Origin: Bugula neritina
Lineage: Eukaryota; Bryozoa; Gymnolaemata; Cheilostomatida; Bugulidae
Assembly (NCBI GenBank): GCA_964035545.1
Contig: OZ037765.1
Coordinates: 18,160,698 to 18,224,697 of the forward strand
DNA: 64,000 bases
Reading direction: 5' to 3'
Numbering within the stretch: position 1 is the first letter of the stretch; the number at the start of each line of letters is the position of its first letter. Under the pieces are notes generated by a model. That model worked only from the letters and a program-made list of their open reading frames with translations, searched no databases and was not told the DNA's origin. Positions 1-37,800 of the stretch are shown piece by piece. Both the position numbers and the translations under genes were made by a program.

Positions 1-69
1 ACAACCTTATACGGGTGGCAGCTGCTGAGACCCTCACTTCTAAACCAGCTTTTACCCATGATCAAGCTA

Positions 70-430
70 ACAGTATAGGTAAGGTAACAGTATAGGTAAG
101 GTAACAAGTATAGGTAAGGTAACAAGTATAGGTAAGGTAACAGTATAGGTAAGGTAACAGTGTAGGTAAGGTAACAGTGTAGGTAAGGTAACAGTATAGG
201 TAAGGTAACAGTATAGGTAAGGTAACAGTATAGGTAAGGTAACAGTATAGGTAAGGTAACAGTGTAGGTAAGGTAACAGTGTAGGTAAGGTAGCAGTGCA
301 GGTAGGGTAGTAGTGCAGGTAAGGTAACAGTGTTATTATAGGTAAGGTAACAGTGTAGGTAAGGTAGCAGTGCAGGTAGGGTAGTAGTGCAGGTAAGGTA
401 ACAGTGTTATTATAGGTAAGGTAGCAGTGT
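70..430. repeat. 17-bp minisatellite with splice-donor-like units
   Basis: About twenty tandem copies of a unit close to GGTAAGGTAACAGTATA, with variants (AGTGTA, AGTGCA, GGTAGGGTA). The last part (roughly 270-416) holds a second-order duplication of about 73 bp that ends in GTGTTATTATA. The array lies upstream of the first visible POU6F exon and is probably in an intron of that gene, or in its 5' flank. Long open frames here (LPYLHCYLTY-type repeats on the minus strand) only reflect the repeat. Confidence 0.93.
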
Positions 431-806
431 AAATATATATACAGCATATAGCTTAAGTACTGCACAGGCTCTACTCACATGTATGTAATTTAAGAATCAA
501 CTGTTTTAAAGGAAGATCACTTTCTACTCTTTTTAATAAAATTATGTTTTTTATAAAATTTTCTATTACTAACATTTTTCTAGCAATAAATAGCCTATGT
601 ACAATCATTATCGTCATAGCTGTGCCCTTTTCAAGTTAGCATAAATTATTGATTTTTAATTCTACAGTTGAATATGTTGAAAAATCTGCAAGTTGCTAGT
701 CTTTACATCAAACACCAAACTAGAATACAGCTAGAAGTCGTTTTCATGAAATTTTGTGGATTTGTTGAATATATTATCAACATGCTTCATTTGCGGCGTA
801 TTTCAG

Positions 807-3800
807 GGAACAAAGGCTATCCAATAAACAATGCTGCAGAGAGTATTTGTGTGTCAGCACAAGCAGCGCCAAACTTAATATTTGCACAGCCTCAGTTCAC
901 GGGAGCATCTGGACACCCGCAACTCTTTATAGCTGGACCCAACCCGCCTCAGACTGGTGGCATGTCGTATCCACAGATACTTATTCCTATCAACCCTTCA
1001 CCTCACATTCAGCCAAACCTTGGTATTGCTTACTGTTTATTTTAAGTCAGCTCAGTGATTAAGCCGTGTGTTATACTGCAGCTAAGAGTAGTATGCAATG
1101 AGTTGACAATAATTAGCATTAGTTGTATAATTCCACGAACTCCAATGTCGAATGAAAACCATCATCAGCATGAGTACAAAATTTATTATAAAATATCATT
1201 TTTGAGTATATAACTTCCAAAAAATGTGCAGATAATAACTAAGATATATAACTACGCATCTAATGACAGTATAGAAACAAGATGTATGCATGCATCTAAA
1301 ATTCTTGTGACTTTTGCAACTGGTAAGTAAAAGTAAAGATCACAAGTGATGAAGCTTGCTGCAACTGTTTAAATATAAATAGCTTACTAAAAATGAATTA
1401 AATTAATTCAATTATGCTCCAGCCACATATTACACATGGTAAATGCAAAGAAAATAACATGGTTAAATAGTAGCTGTGGTATAGGTTACTCAGTTATAAT
1501 TGCTTATCAATACATGCATATTATGTTAGATTGCTGCGTTTAACACTATTTTTCAGATTTTGGGGCCTTTGGGAGAATGCTGAAAAATAGTCACTATATA
1601 CCTTTGGGCCACTACAACTAAACTTGACAATGCTTAATGTAATTATTGTTGATAGTGTCTCATACACACTATTTATCTAAGAAGATTGATTCATAACACA
1701 GTTTCATCTGGTTACCCCAGCATATCCCTAACTCAAAATTAAAACAATGGCTAAAATCTGATAGCTATACTGGCATTAAAATTAATTGTTATGATTTTAA
1801 ACATAATTATATATACAATACAAAGGAAAGTGGGTAAAAATCTTCAACAAAGATGCCTTGTTTTTATAATAATTACTGCTGGAAATGATCAATCATATAT
1901 CCATATTATACTCTTTCAGGTCAACAAGTTTCTGCCCCGCAGTTCATCACCATTCCAGCCTCTCCTATTCAGTTCCTAGCCAATCAGCCTATCATTGCAG
2001 CTGCCAACTTCACTGGTCTTCAGCCATTTACGATGATGCCAGATCAAACCAGCTGCACGCCGTCAGTAAGTAGTGCTAGTAGTAGGTTCAACTGATGAGG
2101 GCTGGTTCCAGAAAGCTTAAGTCATATGTGGAAGTCTTAGCAGTTTGCAAACAAAAATCTTAGTGAATAGTTCGCAAGCAGTTCAGATAAAATACGTTCA
2201 CCATAGCTAAAATTATCCTATCATTTAAACATAGAAGCTTAGTAGTTTTAAACTACTACAACTTTCGTAAAGACACAAACTAATTTTGAATTTTCAGTAA
2301 TTTAATACTGCTTAAGACTTTATGAGAACCACTGCTTATCAGAGTAACCAATCAGCTGTTGTTTAGTGTAGTCATGTGACATGTCCGTACAGCTTCCCCT
2401 GTCTCTAGGCTTACCTGTATGAGATAGGATGATTCATGTATATCAAAACAAAGTTGAACCAACTTTTTTTTACCATTTGAAGAAGTATGTAGTTTTTAGT
2501 AAAGAGCATCTTTTTTGTTAAGCATTACTGAATATCAACTTATTAATTTGTATCAAGAAATAATATTATTTCATGACACTAATACTATATCTTTAGCATG
2601 GTGAGTTCTGTTTTCGTGTGGCTGGACAAAATTATGGCTCCTTAATATTTTTTGACCAGCTAATTTACGCTTCAGCCCATCAAGTTCTAACTTAACCTGT
2701 TGTGCTTATGCTAGCTGTTGTGCAGTGCTTAGTACTTTGAAGTTGCAAGGCTTGCTCCTTAGTGCGGCATTTTGCCAGACTAGACGAAGAGCAATTTTCA
2801 TTCTTCAATTTCTAAAAATGTTATTTTAAGTGTGTTTCGTTTGCTGCATATTTCGTATTGGTGAAATTGTTTATTTTACATTGTGCTTTATACTTTGTAG
2901 TGATGTAGTAGCATGTATGTTGTAGTGTGTTGGGTGTGGAGCATACACATTACACACCCCAGCTATCCCGATACATATTTGCAAAGGTAATTGTTTTAGA
3001 TGCATGTATAATTTGTATCATAATTTGATTTAAAATCCCTTTGTATTATGTAATATTGGACCTGTGTCAATTATCAACATAAAGTGCTAAATAAACTGAA
3101 TTTCTATAACAGTAACAGTCACATTTAATATTTTTGTTGACTACATGTATTCAAAGATATATTTGTATTCTATGTTTGCATGTGATTGATACTAAGTATG
3201 TTTAGAATGTTAGTCAAAGAAAGTAAGTTCCTTGCAGAGACCTGTAAACAGAATAAATTATTAAACATTCTTTTGAAATTTGTTAAGAAGTGCATGCATG
3301 GGATTCAGTTTAGAGATAAAATAAAATGTAAAAACAATAATAAGTAGGCTTCAGTACATATTTTCGTAACCACGTAACATAATATATTGCAAGTTTACAT
3401 GATTCAAGGCTCTATATGTCACATTGTTTTTCGTGTCTGCAGACAATTATTGCTAAGCCCCATGCATTTTTTGACAATGTTTTATAATATTTACTGACGC
3501 TTGCAGTTACATAAATATGCTAAGCAAATACCATATGCTGTTGATTTTAGTCGACCTCACAAAGTAGTAAACCACCAGCTGTTGTTGCACCTGGAAGTGT
3601 TTCTATTGTCCCACCGATGTTGCTGTCAGCAGCTAGTCCTGCAGTGTTCTCAGCTGCACCACTTACCTCATCCACTCAGCAGCATCAGCAAGATGTGACT
3701 GGGAAAGCACAACGCAACCTAAACAATCCGGTAGGCAGACTTGTTACACATCAACAGTTACTGAATCGGAAACAGTGTTGTGTTATAGTTTATAGCAAGT

Positions 3801-6631
3801 AGATGTAGAGTTGAGTTTACCCAGCAGCCCCTGTGGGTCTGTGATTTGAATCCGGTGGGGGCAAAGCTTTTACAAGCTATTTCGGCCTTTAGTGAAGTTT
3901 AGTAGTACTTCGAGGGAGTTGAGTGGTCAGGGGAGCTTGAATACTGAAAAGTAGTAGAGATGTCAGTAGAGTTCTTGAGAACTAGGTGAGATGTAATGTT
4001 GAGTTTACCCAGCAGCCCCTGTGGTGTAATTGGTTAGTGCGCCTGCTTGCAAGCCGGAGGTCTGTGGTTAGAATCCTGGTGGGGGCAAAGTTTTTACAGT
4101 AGATACAAAAAATAACTTCTCAGTAAGTTAAATTATTGACTGCTGCTTCACTAAGCCATCATAAGCCTGCATGACTAGTAGGTAATACTGCTCACTACAG
4201 CAGCTATTGTTTATTATTAGGTGTGTAGACTATAAGTGGAAGTTTGTTAAATCATCGTGTAGCATTTACATTGTTCTTACGAGCTAGCAACAGATATGTA
4301 AAGACCAAAGTATACATTTTAAAGCCAAATATTCCAGAATACATATAAACAAACGTAGTATAGTTTCTTAAGTTATGGAATATTTTCAATAGGGTTGCAC
4401 AAAAATAATAGTTGTCCAAATCATAAAAATATTATATTATATAACTACAAGTGTGTTTGTTGCTATTTTATGCTTCAGTATAAATATACAAGCAATGCAA
4501 TATTTACCTTTAGTCTTATAATTCTGCAGATGGTGAAGTTTTTACCTTCAATTCAGTCACTAGTAAGCAGTTCCGTTGGCAACCAGCCAGACACACTGAC
4601 AGGCAGAACAGCAGAGGATCTACTAACCAATGAGAATTGTTCACCAGGTTTGTCACGTGACAGTTTCTCAGATTAAAGCAGTTGCTAGGTATAATCACTA
4701 TACCTTATAAGTATCAGGGACCTTATTATTTTGGTAGTTGAGTATTATTGGTAGCATTCTTTCTTACTTTAAGTTTGATTTCATGCTATTGAAATAAATT
4801 AATTCTTCCTTACATCAAACAACTACAGAATTACATGAACGTGTGCATAGTATATAATATATAAAATATTATTTGTAACATTCTATGTTAGGTTTTGCGC
4901 AATGAAAAAGTCCACCAAATACTTATGTATACATTTAGGAGCAAATGAAACGTTAGTTAGCAGCACTGAACCAGGCTCTATTATTGATGGCATAAACCTG
5001 GATGATATCAAAGAGTTTGCCAAACAGTTTAAATCACGGCGATTGTCAATGGGTCTGACTCAGACTCAAGTTGGACAGGCGCTTAGTGTGGCTGAGGGGC
5101 CGGCTTACAGCCAGTCAGCAATCTGCAGGTAAAAGAAGGAGCAGACAATTACTAACATTTTATTTGTAGTAGTGCAAGTTAATATGGTCATATAACACAA
5201 CGAGTGTGTACAGGGCTTAGCAGAGTTCAGCATGTTATAAGTAATTTTGGATTGCAGTCTATAGTTAACAATGAGCCAGGTAATATCAATAGTAAAGCTG
5301 CAGTCAAGTCTACATTAGTTATATTTATGTGGGCAAGATAAAGAAGCTGTGAACTGTATCAGATTGTAGAACAAATATATAAAAATATTTATTGTCGCAG
5401 ACTGATAGAAAATAGCAATGTGAAAAAGTTATATCATAAGTTATAGTTGCAAGTTGCAAGTTGCAAGTTGCAAGTGTAAAGATAAGTGACAATGCTGGGT
5501 TTTTGTACTAGTCAAAAAAGTTAGCTATTGTATAGTAGCCATAATGAGTGTGGAAAAAGCATCATATAGCTGGTATAGCTGTGATGATACGTGAAAAGCT
5601 ATGATGAATTAGGGAAAAGCTTTCCCAGCTTATGTAAAGTCTCAACAATAATTATCAGTTTATATTTTATCATTTGCTAAGTTTGCATTTTTACAGATTC
5701 TATTCTGTTATTCACTAGGTGCTAGCTAGGTTATAAACAATCCAAACACCACTGCAAATGACTTTATTACAAGCATCTTAAGATACATTTAGTTGCATTG
5801 TCATCTGTAGCCTGTATAAAACAACAGCATTGGTATGCTGGACTTCTAACCCCTGAAAATATTTACCCGGATCACTAGACATTTTAGTTGACTCTTCTTC
5901 CTTACCTAGTTTCAAGAGTATTTTAGTTTTAGTTTATCAAACCAAAGATTGGCAGGAGTAACTCTAGAAACTTTTGAAAAAATAAACTTTGTTGAGTTTT
6001 AATGCAGATTGAAAAAATTCTGTTAATCCTAATCAGAAGATTACACATTTAAAAATTTATGTTTAGGTTTGAAAAACTTGATATCACTCCAAAGAGTGCA
6101 CAGAAAATAAAGCCAGTGCTGGAGAAGTGGTTGCTGGAAGCCGAGGCTAGGTACCACTCTGGGACAAACAGTGCCGGTGGCATTGAGACATCTGACAGAC
6201 TGAAGAAGAGAAAAAGACGGACTTCGTTCACACCTCAAGCAGTTGAAGTACTTCTAGAGTATTACTTGAAAAACAGTCACCCTTCAGGTAATGCATAATG
6301 TTGTTTTATGATATCCACTAATTTCTAGTAAAATCTCATATGAATTGTGCAGGTGTCATTATATATGAAAATTTGCTCACATTGTACTACTTTATGCCGC
6401 ATGCAACAGCTCTATGCTGCCTATGGGATAAACTATAAAGCATTGGTTGTTCCTTTCACATTGTTAGGGAGTGAAATGACTTGTATAGCCAACAAGTTGG
6501 GCTATGACAGAGAGGTGGTGAGAGTTTGGTTCTGCAATAAAAGACAAGCTCTAAAAAATGCTTCTAAAAAACTAAAACCTGATACATCTACTGCTGATGT
6601 CCACTCATCCCAGTCTCCAGCTTTGGTCTAA
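807..6631 (+). CDS. POU6F: POU domain class 6 transcription factor, 3' part (7 exons)
   Basis: Nuclear sequence-specific DNA-binding regulator. Exons joined in one frame: 807-1022, 1920-2065, 3551-3730, 4530-4647, 4939-5128, 6067-6287 and 6468-6631, ending at TAA 6629-6631 (410 codons seen; the first exon begins inside a codon). The N-terminal part is Gln/Pro/Ala/Ser-rich, like the POU6F activation region (AQPQF, QPLLF-like and PAASP-like stretches). The POU-specific domain starts near GINLDDIKEFAKQF (exon 5), continues with RRLSMGLTQTQVGQAL and SQSAICRFEKLDI, and runs to KPVLEKW. The homeodomain starts at KRKRRTSFTPQ, is split by the last intron at HPSG, and ends with REVVRVWFCNKRQALKN. TQTQVGQAL and EGPAYSQSAICRFEKLDITP are diagnostic of class 6 rather than other POU classes. 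The start codon and earlier exons lie outside the window or were not recognised. An ATTAAA-like signal lies near 6712. Confidence 0.93.
3803..4090 (+). repeat. Two copies of a tRNA-derived repeat (one internally deleted) in a POU6F intron
   Basis: Copy 2 (3991-4090) has a full tRNA-like unit at 4015-4087. GCCCCTG pairs with TGGGGGC as an acceptor stem, the D-arm is GTGTAATTGGTTAGTGCGC, and a degenerate T-arm reads GTGGTTAGAATCC. Copy 1 (3803-3867) shares the leader TTGAGTTTACCCAGCAGCCC and the tail CCGGTGGGGGCAAAG, but lacks about 38 bp between the CTGTGG and GTCTGTG segments. The anticodon stem of copy 2 (around GCTTGCAAGCC) does not form a normal 5-bp stem with a 7-base loop, so I call it tRNA-derived and not a functional tRNA gene. 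Confidence 0.6.
5445..5475. repeat. Short 7-bp tandem repeat
   Basis: Four copies of AGTTGCA in the POU6F intron before the exon at 6067. No function is apparent. Confidence 0.85.
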
Positions 6632-8507
6632 GAGTCATCAGATTCTCAAATATTTAAAGCTTGGGGCCACGAATCTCAATAAGATGTGATCTTTATTTAT
6701 ATTATTCACTATATTAAATTAAAATCGTTTCGTCTAAATTACCAGTTTTATTTTTTTAACACCCTAATATGGTACGTACTTTAATTTTGAAAGGTAGTTC
6801 TAATGTTTTTTATTCAAAAAATTATGCTTTTTATTTGGGCAAAACTTATGAAGCTATTAACGTAAAACACTCTGTTAGCTTTGTACTAACATATGGAGAT
6901 ATGTAGATTCAGCTAAAGTAGAAAGCATAAAGGTGTCCGATATTACAATAGCACAGCATCTTTTGAATTAATAATATGTGTAAATTTTTGTGAAGCAACT
7001 TTATATGACTATCCTATACTCTTCCTATTTTTCTAACTAATGTCTAAGATCTCAAACTCACAGGTGGCTTGCTAAAGCTGTTAATGATAGTTTAGCTTAT
7101 TCAAAAATGTTATAAGTAAAGCACCCTAAACTAATGAGTGCTATGCTGTAAATTTGTTGTAGTCTGTAAGCAAATATGATAACTACAAGTATTTGTCAGC
7201 AATTTATGATACTAGTTATGAAGTTTATATATTCTTGTTTTTAGGCAATAATTAGAATAGCATAAATAATGAAACACAATATTACTGCAATATGACACTT
7301 CATAATACTATGTTCAATGTTGAAATATCAGGGTTTTAATGTTTTGTAAAATAATAAAGTCCTACATAGAAAAACAATACTTGTGATGCATGTAGACTAG
7401 TGTATAACAGATATTATGAAGTAGCCAACACAATTTATGTTCCATAACCATATTGTTGAAATTTTCATCTATAGATTTGAAATTTTTTCTTCATTAATGT
7501 TGAGGGTTTATTTAATAAAATTGTGATTCTAAATCAGTGAGTTTAATCTAGTTGGATTTCTATTTTATGTTGCTAGTATATGTATGAAGCAATTAAAAAA
7601 CGTCATTTCTAAGCATAATTTCGAATCCCATTATAAATAAATGTTATTATTTAGTCTGCTTTTAATTTTCCTCAGTCTATGTTAGCAAAAGAACACCACT
7701 TGTGTAACATAATGCCAAGATACTTTTCCTGTTTTACAAGCCAAATTGTTTGAGCATCAGTCTTATAGAATGATTTGCTAATAAAGCCATAGAAAAAACA
7801 CAAAAACATCGAAAAGACAGCATGATAACTTTGAACAATATGTTTAAAAAATCAAAACTTAAGCACTTTGTAACAATTTAACCAGTATTGGTTTTATTTA
7901 ACCCTTTTTTCAAATTAAAAACAGTGATAAACACAGTTATTTTTTTGCTGAATACCAACTTTATTCAGTGCAGAAAGTTTTCCAATGCACAATTACTTGG
8001 ATTGCCATAAAAAGTGATGGGAGAATTAAAGGTAGGTGGATGTTGGGGGTGTCTAAAATATATTTATTCCAATAAATAAAATATGCTGAGCATTGATGAT
8101 TGCAGGAAACCAGCATGAAATTAAATTATATTTTGAAAATAATTTAATACTTTCATATTTTTAGAAATACGAAAAGTAAGAAGGGAGGTAATTGTTTGAT
8201 TGAAGCACCAAGGAGAGTTTGAATAATAAAGGGCGACGAAACAATAAGAAAATGTCACAATACTGACAAAATATATAAAAATAAGTCTATTAGGCAAATA
8301 ATTTACTAAGTAGGCTACATGTATATTGAACACAATGCAAAATAATGCATTACTTACTGTATTATTGATATAAATTATTAATTAATATTATATTATGTCT
8401 AATAAATATAAATGCTTGAATAAAGGAATGTATACATTAATATATGTGTGCCAAAAGACAAATATTGCAGTTGCACCATGAATTTGTTGCATGAGTTAAA
8501 GCTCCAT
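6632..8507. other. Convergent intergenic region between POU6F and PIKfyve
   Basis: AT-rich DNA between two convergent genes. It should contain both 3' UTRs: an ATTAAA for POU6F near 6712 and several TTTATT strings that could be reverse-strand AATAAA signals for PIKfyve near 7967 and 8060. No convincing exon, repeat family or RNA gene was seen. Confidence 0.5.
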
Positions 8508-34681
<26,174 letters not shown>

Positions 34682-36190
34682 ATGTAAATTTATTGCTGCA
34701 ACAGATTTACCAAAACTACAACAAATGTCTTAATTGAGATTATGATTGGAATCACCAGGATGGTTCTAAAATAAACATATTCATGTACAGCTATGGAGGA
34801 GTATCAATTTATATGAAGGAGCATCAATTAAACAAACAAAACCACATTAACAACTGCATTTATTAAACATCACTGATAAGCATCCATAACAAAATATTTT
34901 GAATAGAGTTCCATATCAATTGTTATATTACCATTACTATAATGCGATTTTTACAGAAATACTTACAACTGGGCAAACTTTGTTTGCAAAATACACAACT
35001 GCAGCAATTACAACATTTTACCTGAGTATTGCAACTATTGTAAGTAAGTAGATTGTTAGGACTTGACTGGTACAAATATACTTTATTATATAGTTTAGCA
35101 ACAGATAATGACTGAGAAAAAGAAACACCATTATAGATTACACTGTACTAGAGAGATTGTTTGGGTCCCATTGGTATTTGGTCTATATTGCTTACTATCC
35201 ACTATGTTGGTAGCCTACTTACTTTTTGGTACATGGGCATTTGAATTATGTTTTCATTTTGCTGATGCTAGACGAGGTGTAATGGTAATGGCTATAGAAG
35301 TACTTATTTGGGAAATATCAATGTAACTAATAAATCTAACTTAAATAAAAATATTCTAATTATTTTACGTATCAATTTAAAATAGATAATTATAGCGATA
35401 AATGCTAATGTTGATAACCAACATAATACTTCGCAATAGTAATACTAATGATTATAATGCTTATACTCATAGTTATTAATATACATGGTAATCATAAAAT
35501 TATTTTGTACCTTAAAAATCAATACATGAAAATTATAAAACAATACCCAAATTGTTATATGACTACTATTATCATTAGTATTTGTACTATAAGTTTTAAT
35601 ATTATTATTAGTATAAGTATTGGCTTCGTGGTAAGTATTACAATTTGAATTAATATAATCAAAGCTAATACTCAAAGTTAAAGATAAAATCTCAACAAAG
35701 TCTATCATGATCATAACAAATAAGTATCAATATTATGATTATTATGATATTCATAGTCATTGTTGTTGGTTTGTTTTGTTATATTTGGTCAAAAGTGAAC
35801 TAATAAAATACATACAACAGTAAAATATTAATGGCGAAATAGCACTGCATAGTAGAAAATTTTTCTGGGTAGGCTTAATTTCAGTAGTTGAAGGTCTTAG
35901 TTTTAAACTCAACAATTTAGATTTACCATTAAATAGCTCCTCAGTTCACATTTGAAACTAGTCTTCCCCCAACAGAATTAAGTTGGACAGCTTACCCCAC
36001 ATGGACAGACACTAGAACCCAACTTTCCCAATGAACTGCAGCAGTTGTCGATGAAAGAGTGTGTAAGCTGAATTTGGAAAACTTTGGGGAATAGTCATAA
36101 GTAATATGTGATGGTTGAGAGAAACAAAGTTTACATGAGAGCAATAGCAGTTGAATGGGCGAAGAGTGTGAATCGATTTAATTGAAAAGT
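34682..36190. other. PIKfyve 5' flank and TAN-triplet DNA, no clear gene
   Basis: Presumed promoter and 5' UTR of PIKfyve (reverse strand) lie just above 34681. A 72-codon open frame at 35108-35326 has hydrophobic runs but no recognisable motif or splice context, and I do not call it. From about 35390 to 35760 the DNA is dominated by TAN/NTA triplets (ACTATTATCATTAGT-like), one of five such blocks. Confidence 0.5.
35390..35760. repeat. Degenerate TAN-triplet block 1
   Basis: Low-complexity DNA made largely of TAC, TAT, TAA and TAG triplets in changing order (for example TATTATTAGTATAAGTATTG). Same composition as blocks at 37190, 46790, 51960 and 63240. Confidence 0.7.
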
Positions 36191-36194
36191 CATT

Positions 36195-37155
36195 AAATAA
36201 TGGCTTGAATGAGGAAAGACAATTTTTTTCCTTAGAGTTAGAAGTGACCTCAGGGGTTCTGCAAGGTTCAGTCCTAGGTCCAACACTATTTTTAATATAC
36301 ATTATTGATCTCCCACTAAAATTAAACTGCAGTGTAAGCATTTATGCTGATGATACGCTACTGTATTAGGCTGTTGGCACAAAGGAAGATGCTGTGAGAT
36401 TTCAGAACAACATTAATGCCATACACAATTGGTTAGTTGATTGGAAAACGCCTTTCAACAAAGGTAAATGCCAAATAAAAGCTTTCGGCAATCAAAATTA
36501 CAGACCACTGTGCAGGCTAGGAAAGGTAGAGATGGATTGGGTAGACACAACAATATACCTGGAGGTTGTAATGCAGTCAAACCTTAAATTCGATCATCAT
36601 ATTACACTTGAAAAAGATAAAGCCTGGAAAATTCTGGGAGCAATTAAACATGCCCTACATGAGGCCCCTAGAACAGATAAGCTACTGGCTTACACTAGTT
36701 TGCTTTATCCTATTCATACAGATACTGTGTGGGATCCAACATTAGCTAAAGAAGTTGAATTTCTAGAAATGCTAGAGCGCAGGGTGGTTAGATTTATTGT
36801 TGGAATAAAAGGACAAGAAAGTGTCACTGGAAATGCTCTCAGCATGGGAGCACAGGACTCACCGACTAAATACTAAATCTTATCATGAAAATCTTGCAAG
36901 AAGAACACTCAATATTGGCAATGGCCTACGATGAAATCACACGAGATCACCAAAATATGGCAATAACCACTGCAGTGAGCAAACATCTATCACTATGTAT
37001 GCAAACTCACAAGTATACTATGGTAGTTTTTTACCAAGAACCATTAGAGACACCAAAGGTTTCATATAGAAACTGGAAAAATATAAAAAAAATCAACACA
37101 ATTACCAACTTAACCTGTAGTCCACACTGCAAAACAAATGAGGCACTTCTATAAC
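36195..37155 (+). pseudogene. Decayed non-LTR retrotransposon (LINE) reverse transcriptase
   Basis: Frames read SGVLQGSVLGPTLFLIYI, then the RT catalytic motif as SIYADDTLLY followed at once by an in-frame TAG. The 36394-36876 frame continues with WLVDWKTPFNKGKCQIKAFG, YLEVVMQSNLKFDHHITLEK and YTSLLYPIHTDTVWDP, typical of the RT thumb and connection of jockey/CR1-type LINEs. A further frame to about 37154 is the frayed C-terminus. Stops and frame changes make it non-functional. No endonuclease domain was seen. It lies between two TAN-triplet blocks. Confidence 0.85.
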
Positions 37156-37189
37156 CCTGAGAATTTCCAAATGTTCTATGTCTTCAAAG

Positions 37190-37800
37190 GTATTCAAGGG
37201 TATCATTAATAAACTTAAAGTAAAATTATTACATTTACTTTTAGTTTTACTCACTATTACTATAGCTAAGCCTAATAAACTAATACTATTAGTATTACAT
37301 TTACTGTATGAGTGAACTAGACTTTCATTACATGTATTTAATTTTACTAGGTAACTATTACTATTAGTATTAGTATTACTATTGCCATTGGCATTACCAT
37401 TACTCAGCATTAGATAATTAGTACAAGTAACAATAAACATTATACTTTAACTTATGATATAACTATAAGTATAAGTATAACATTAACTAAAAATAGCAAT
37501 ACAAGTGTAGTAACACTAACAGTATAATAATTATTATTATTATTTATTATTAATATTACTATTAATATTATAATTAATAATATAATGATTAATAGTACTG
37601 AGACATTACTAAGACTAATACTAATACTAATAACAATACTAATACTAATAGTATTAGTCACTAACTCTAAGTCTAATAGTAAATGTAATACTAATAGTAA
37701 TACTATAACTATAAGCATAGTAATAGTAAATATAATACTAATACAGTAAATGTAATACTAAAACTAAAAGTAAATACTAATAATTACTTAATAGTAGGAC
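37190..37800. repeat. Degenerate TAN-triplet block 2
   Basis: About 600 bp of ACTATTAGT/AATACTAATAG-like triplet DNA starting directly after the LINE fragment. It could be the target or a tail of that insertion. Confidence 0.75.

Noticed and set aside
67..465. 132-codon minus-strand frame rich in LPYLHCYLTY
   Set aside because: It is the translated 17-bp minisatellite.
2090..2130. CTGATGAGGG string as a fourth hammerhead
   Set aside because: No GAAA at the right place after a stem II hairpin and no pairing stem I.
4015..4087. Functional tRNA gene
   Set aside because: The acceptor and D-arm pair, but the anticodon stem and T-arm are irregular and a damaged second copy lies nearby, so a tRNA-derived repeat is more likely.
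35108..35326. 72-codon hydrophobic frame upstream of PIKfyve
   Set aside because: No motif, no splice context and AT-rich flanks; likely chance.
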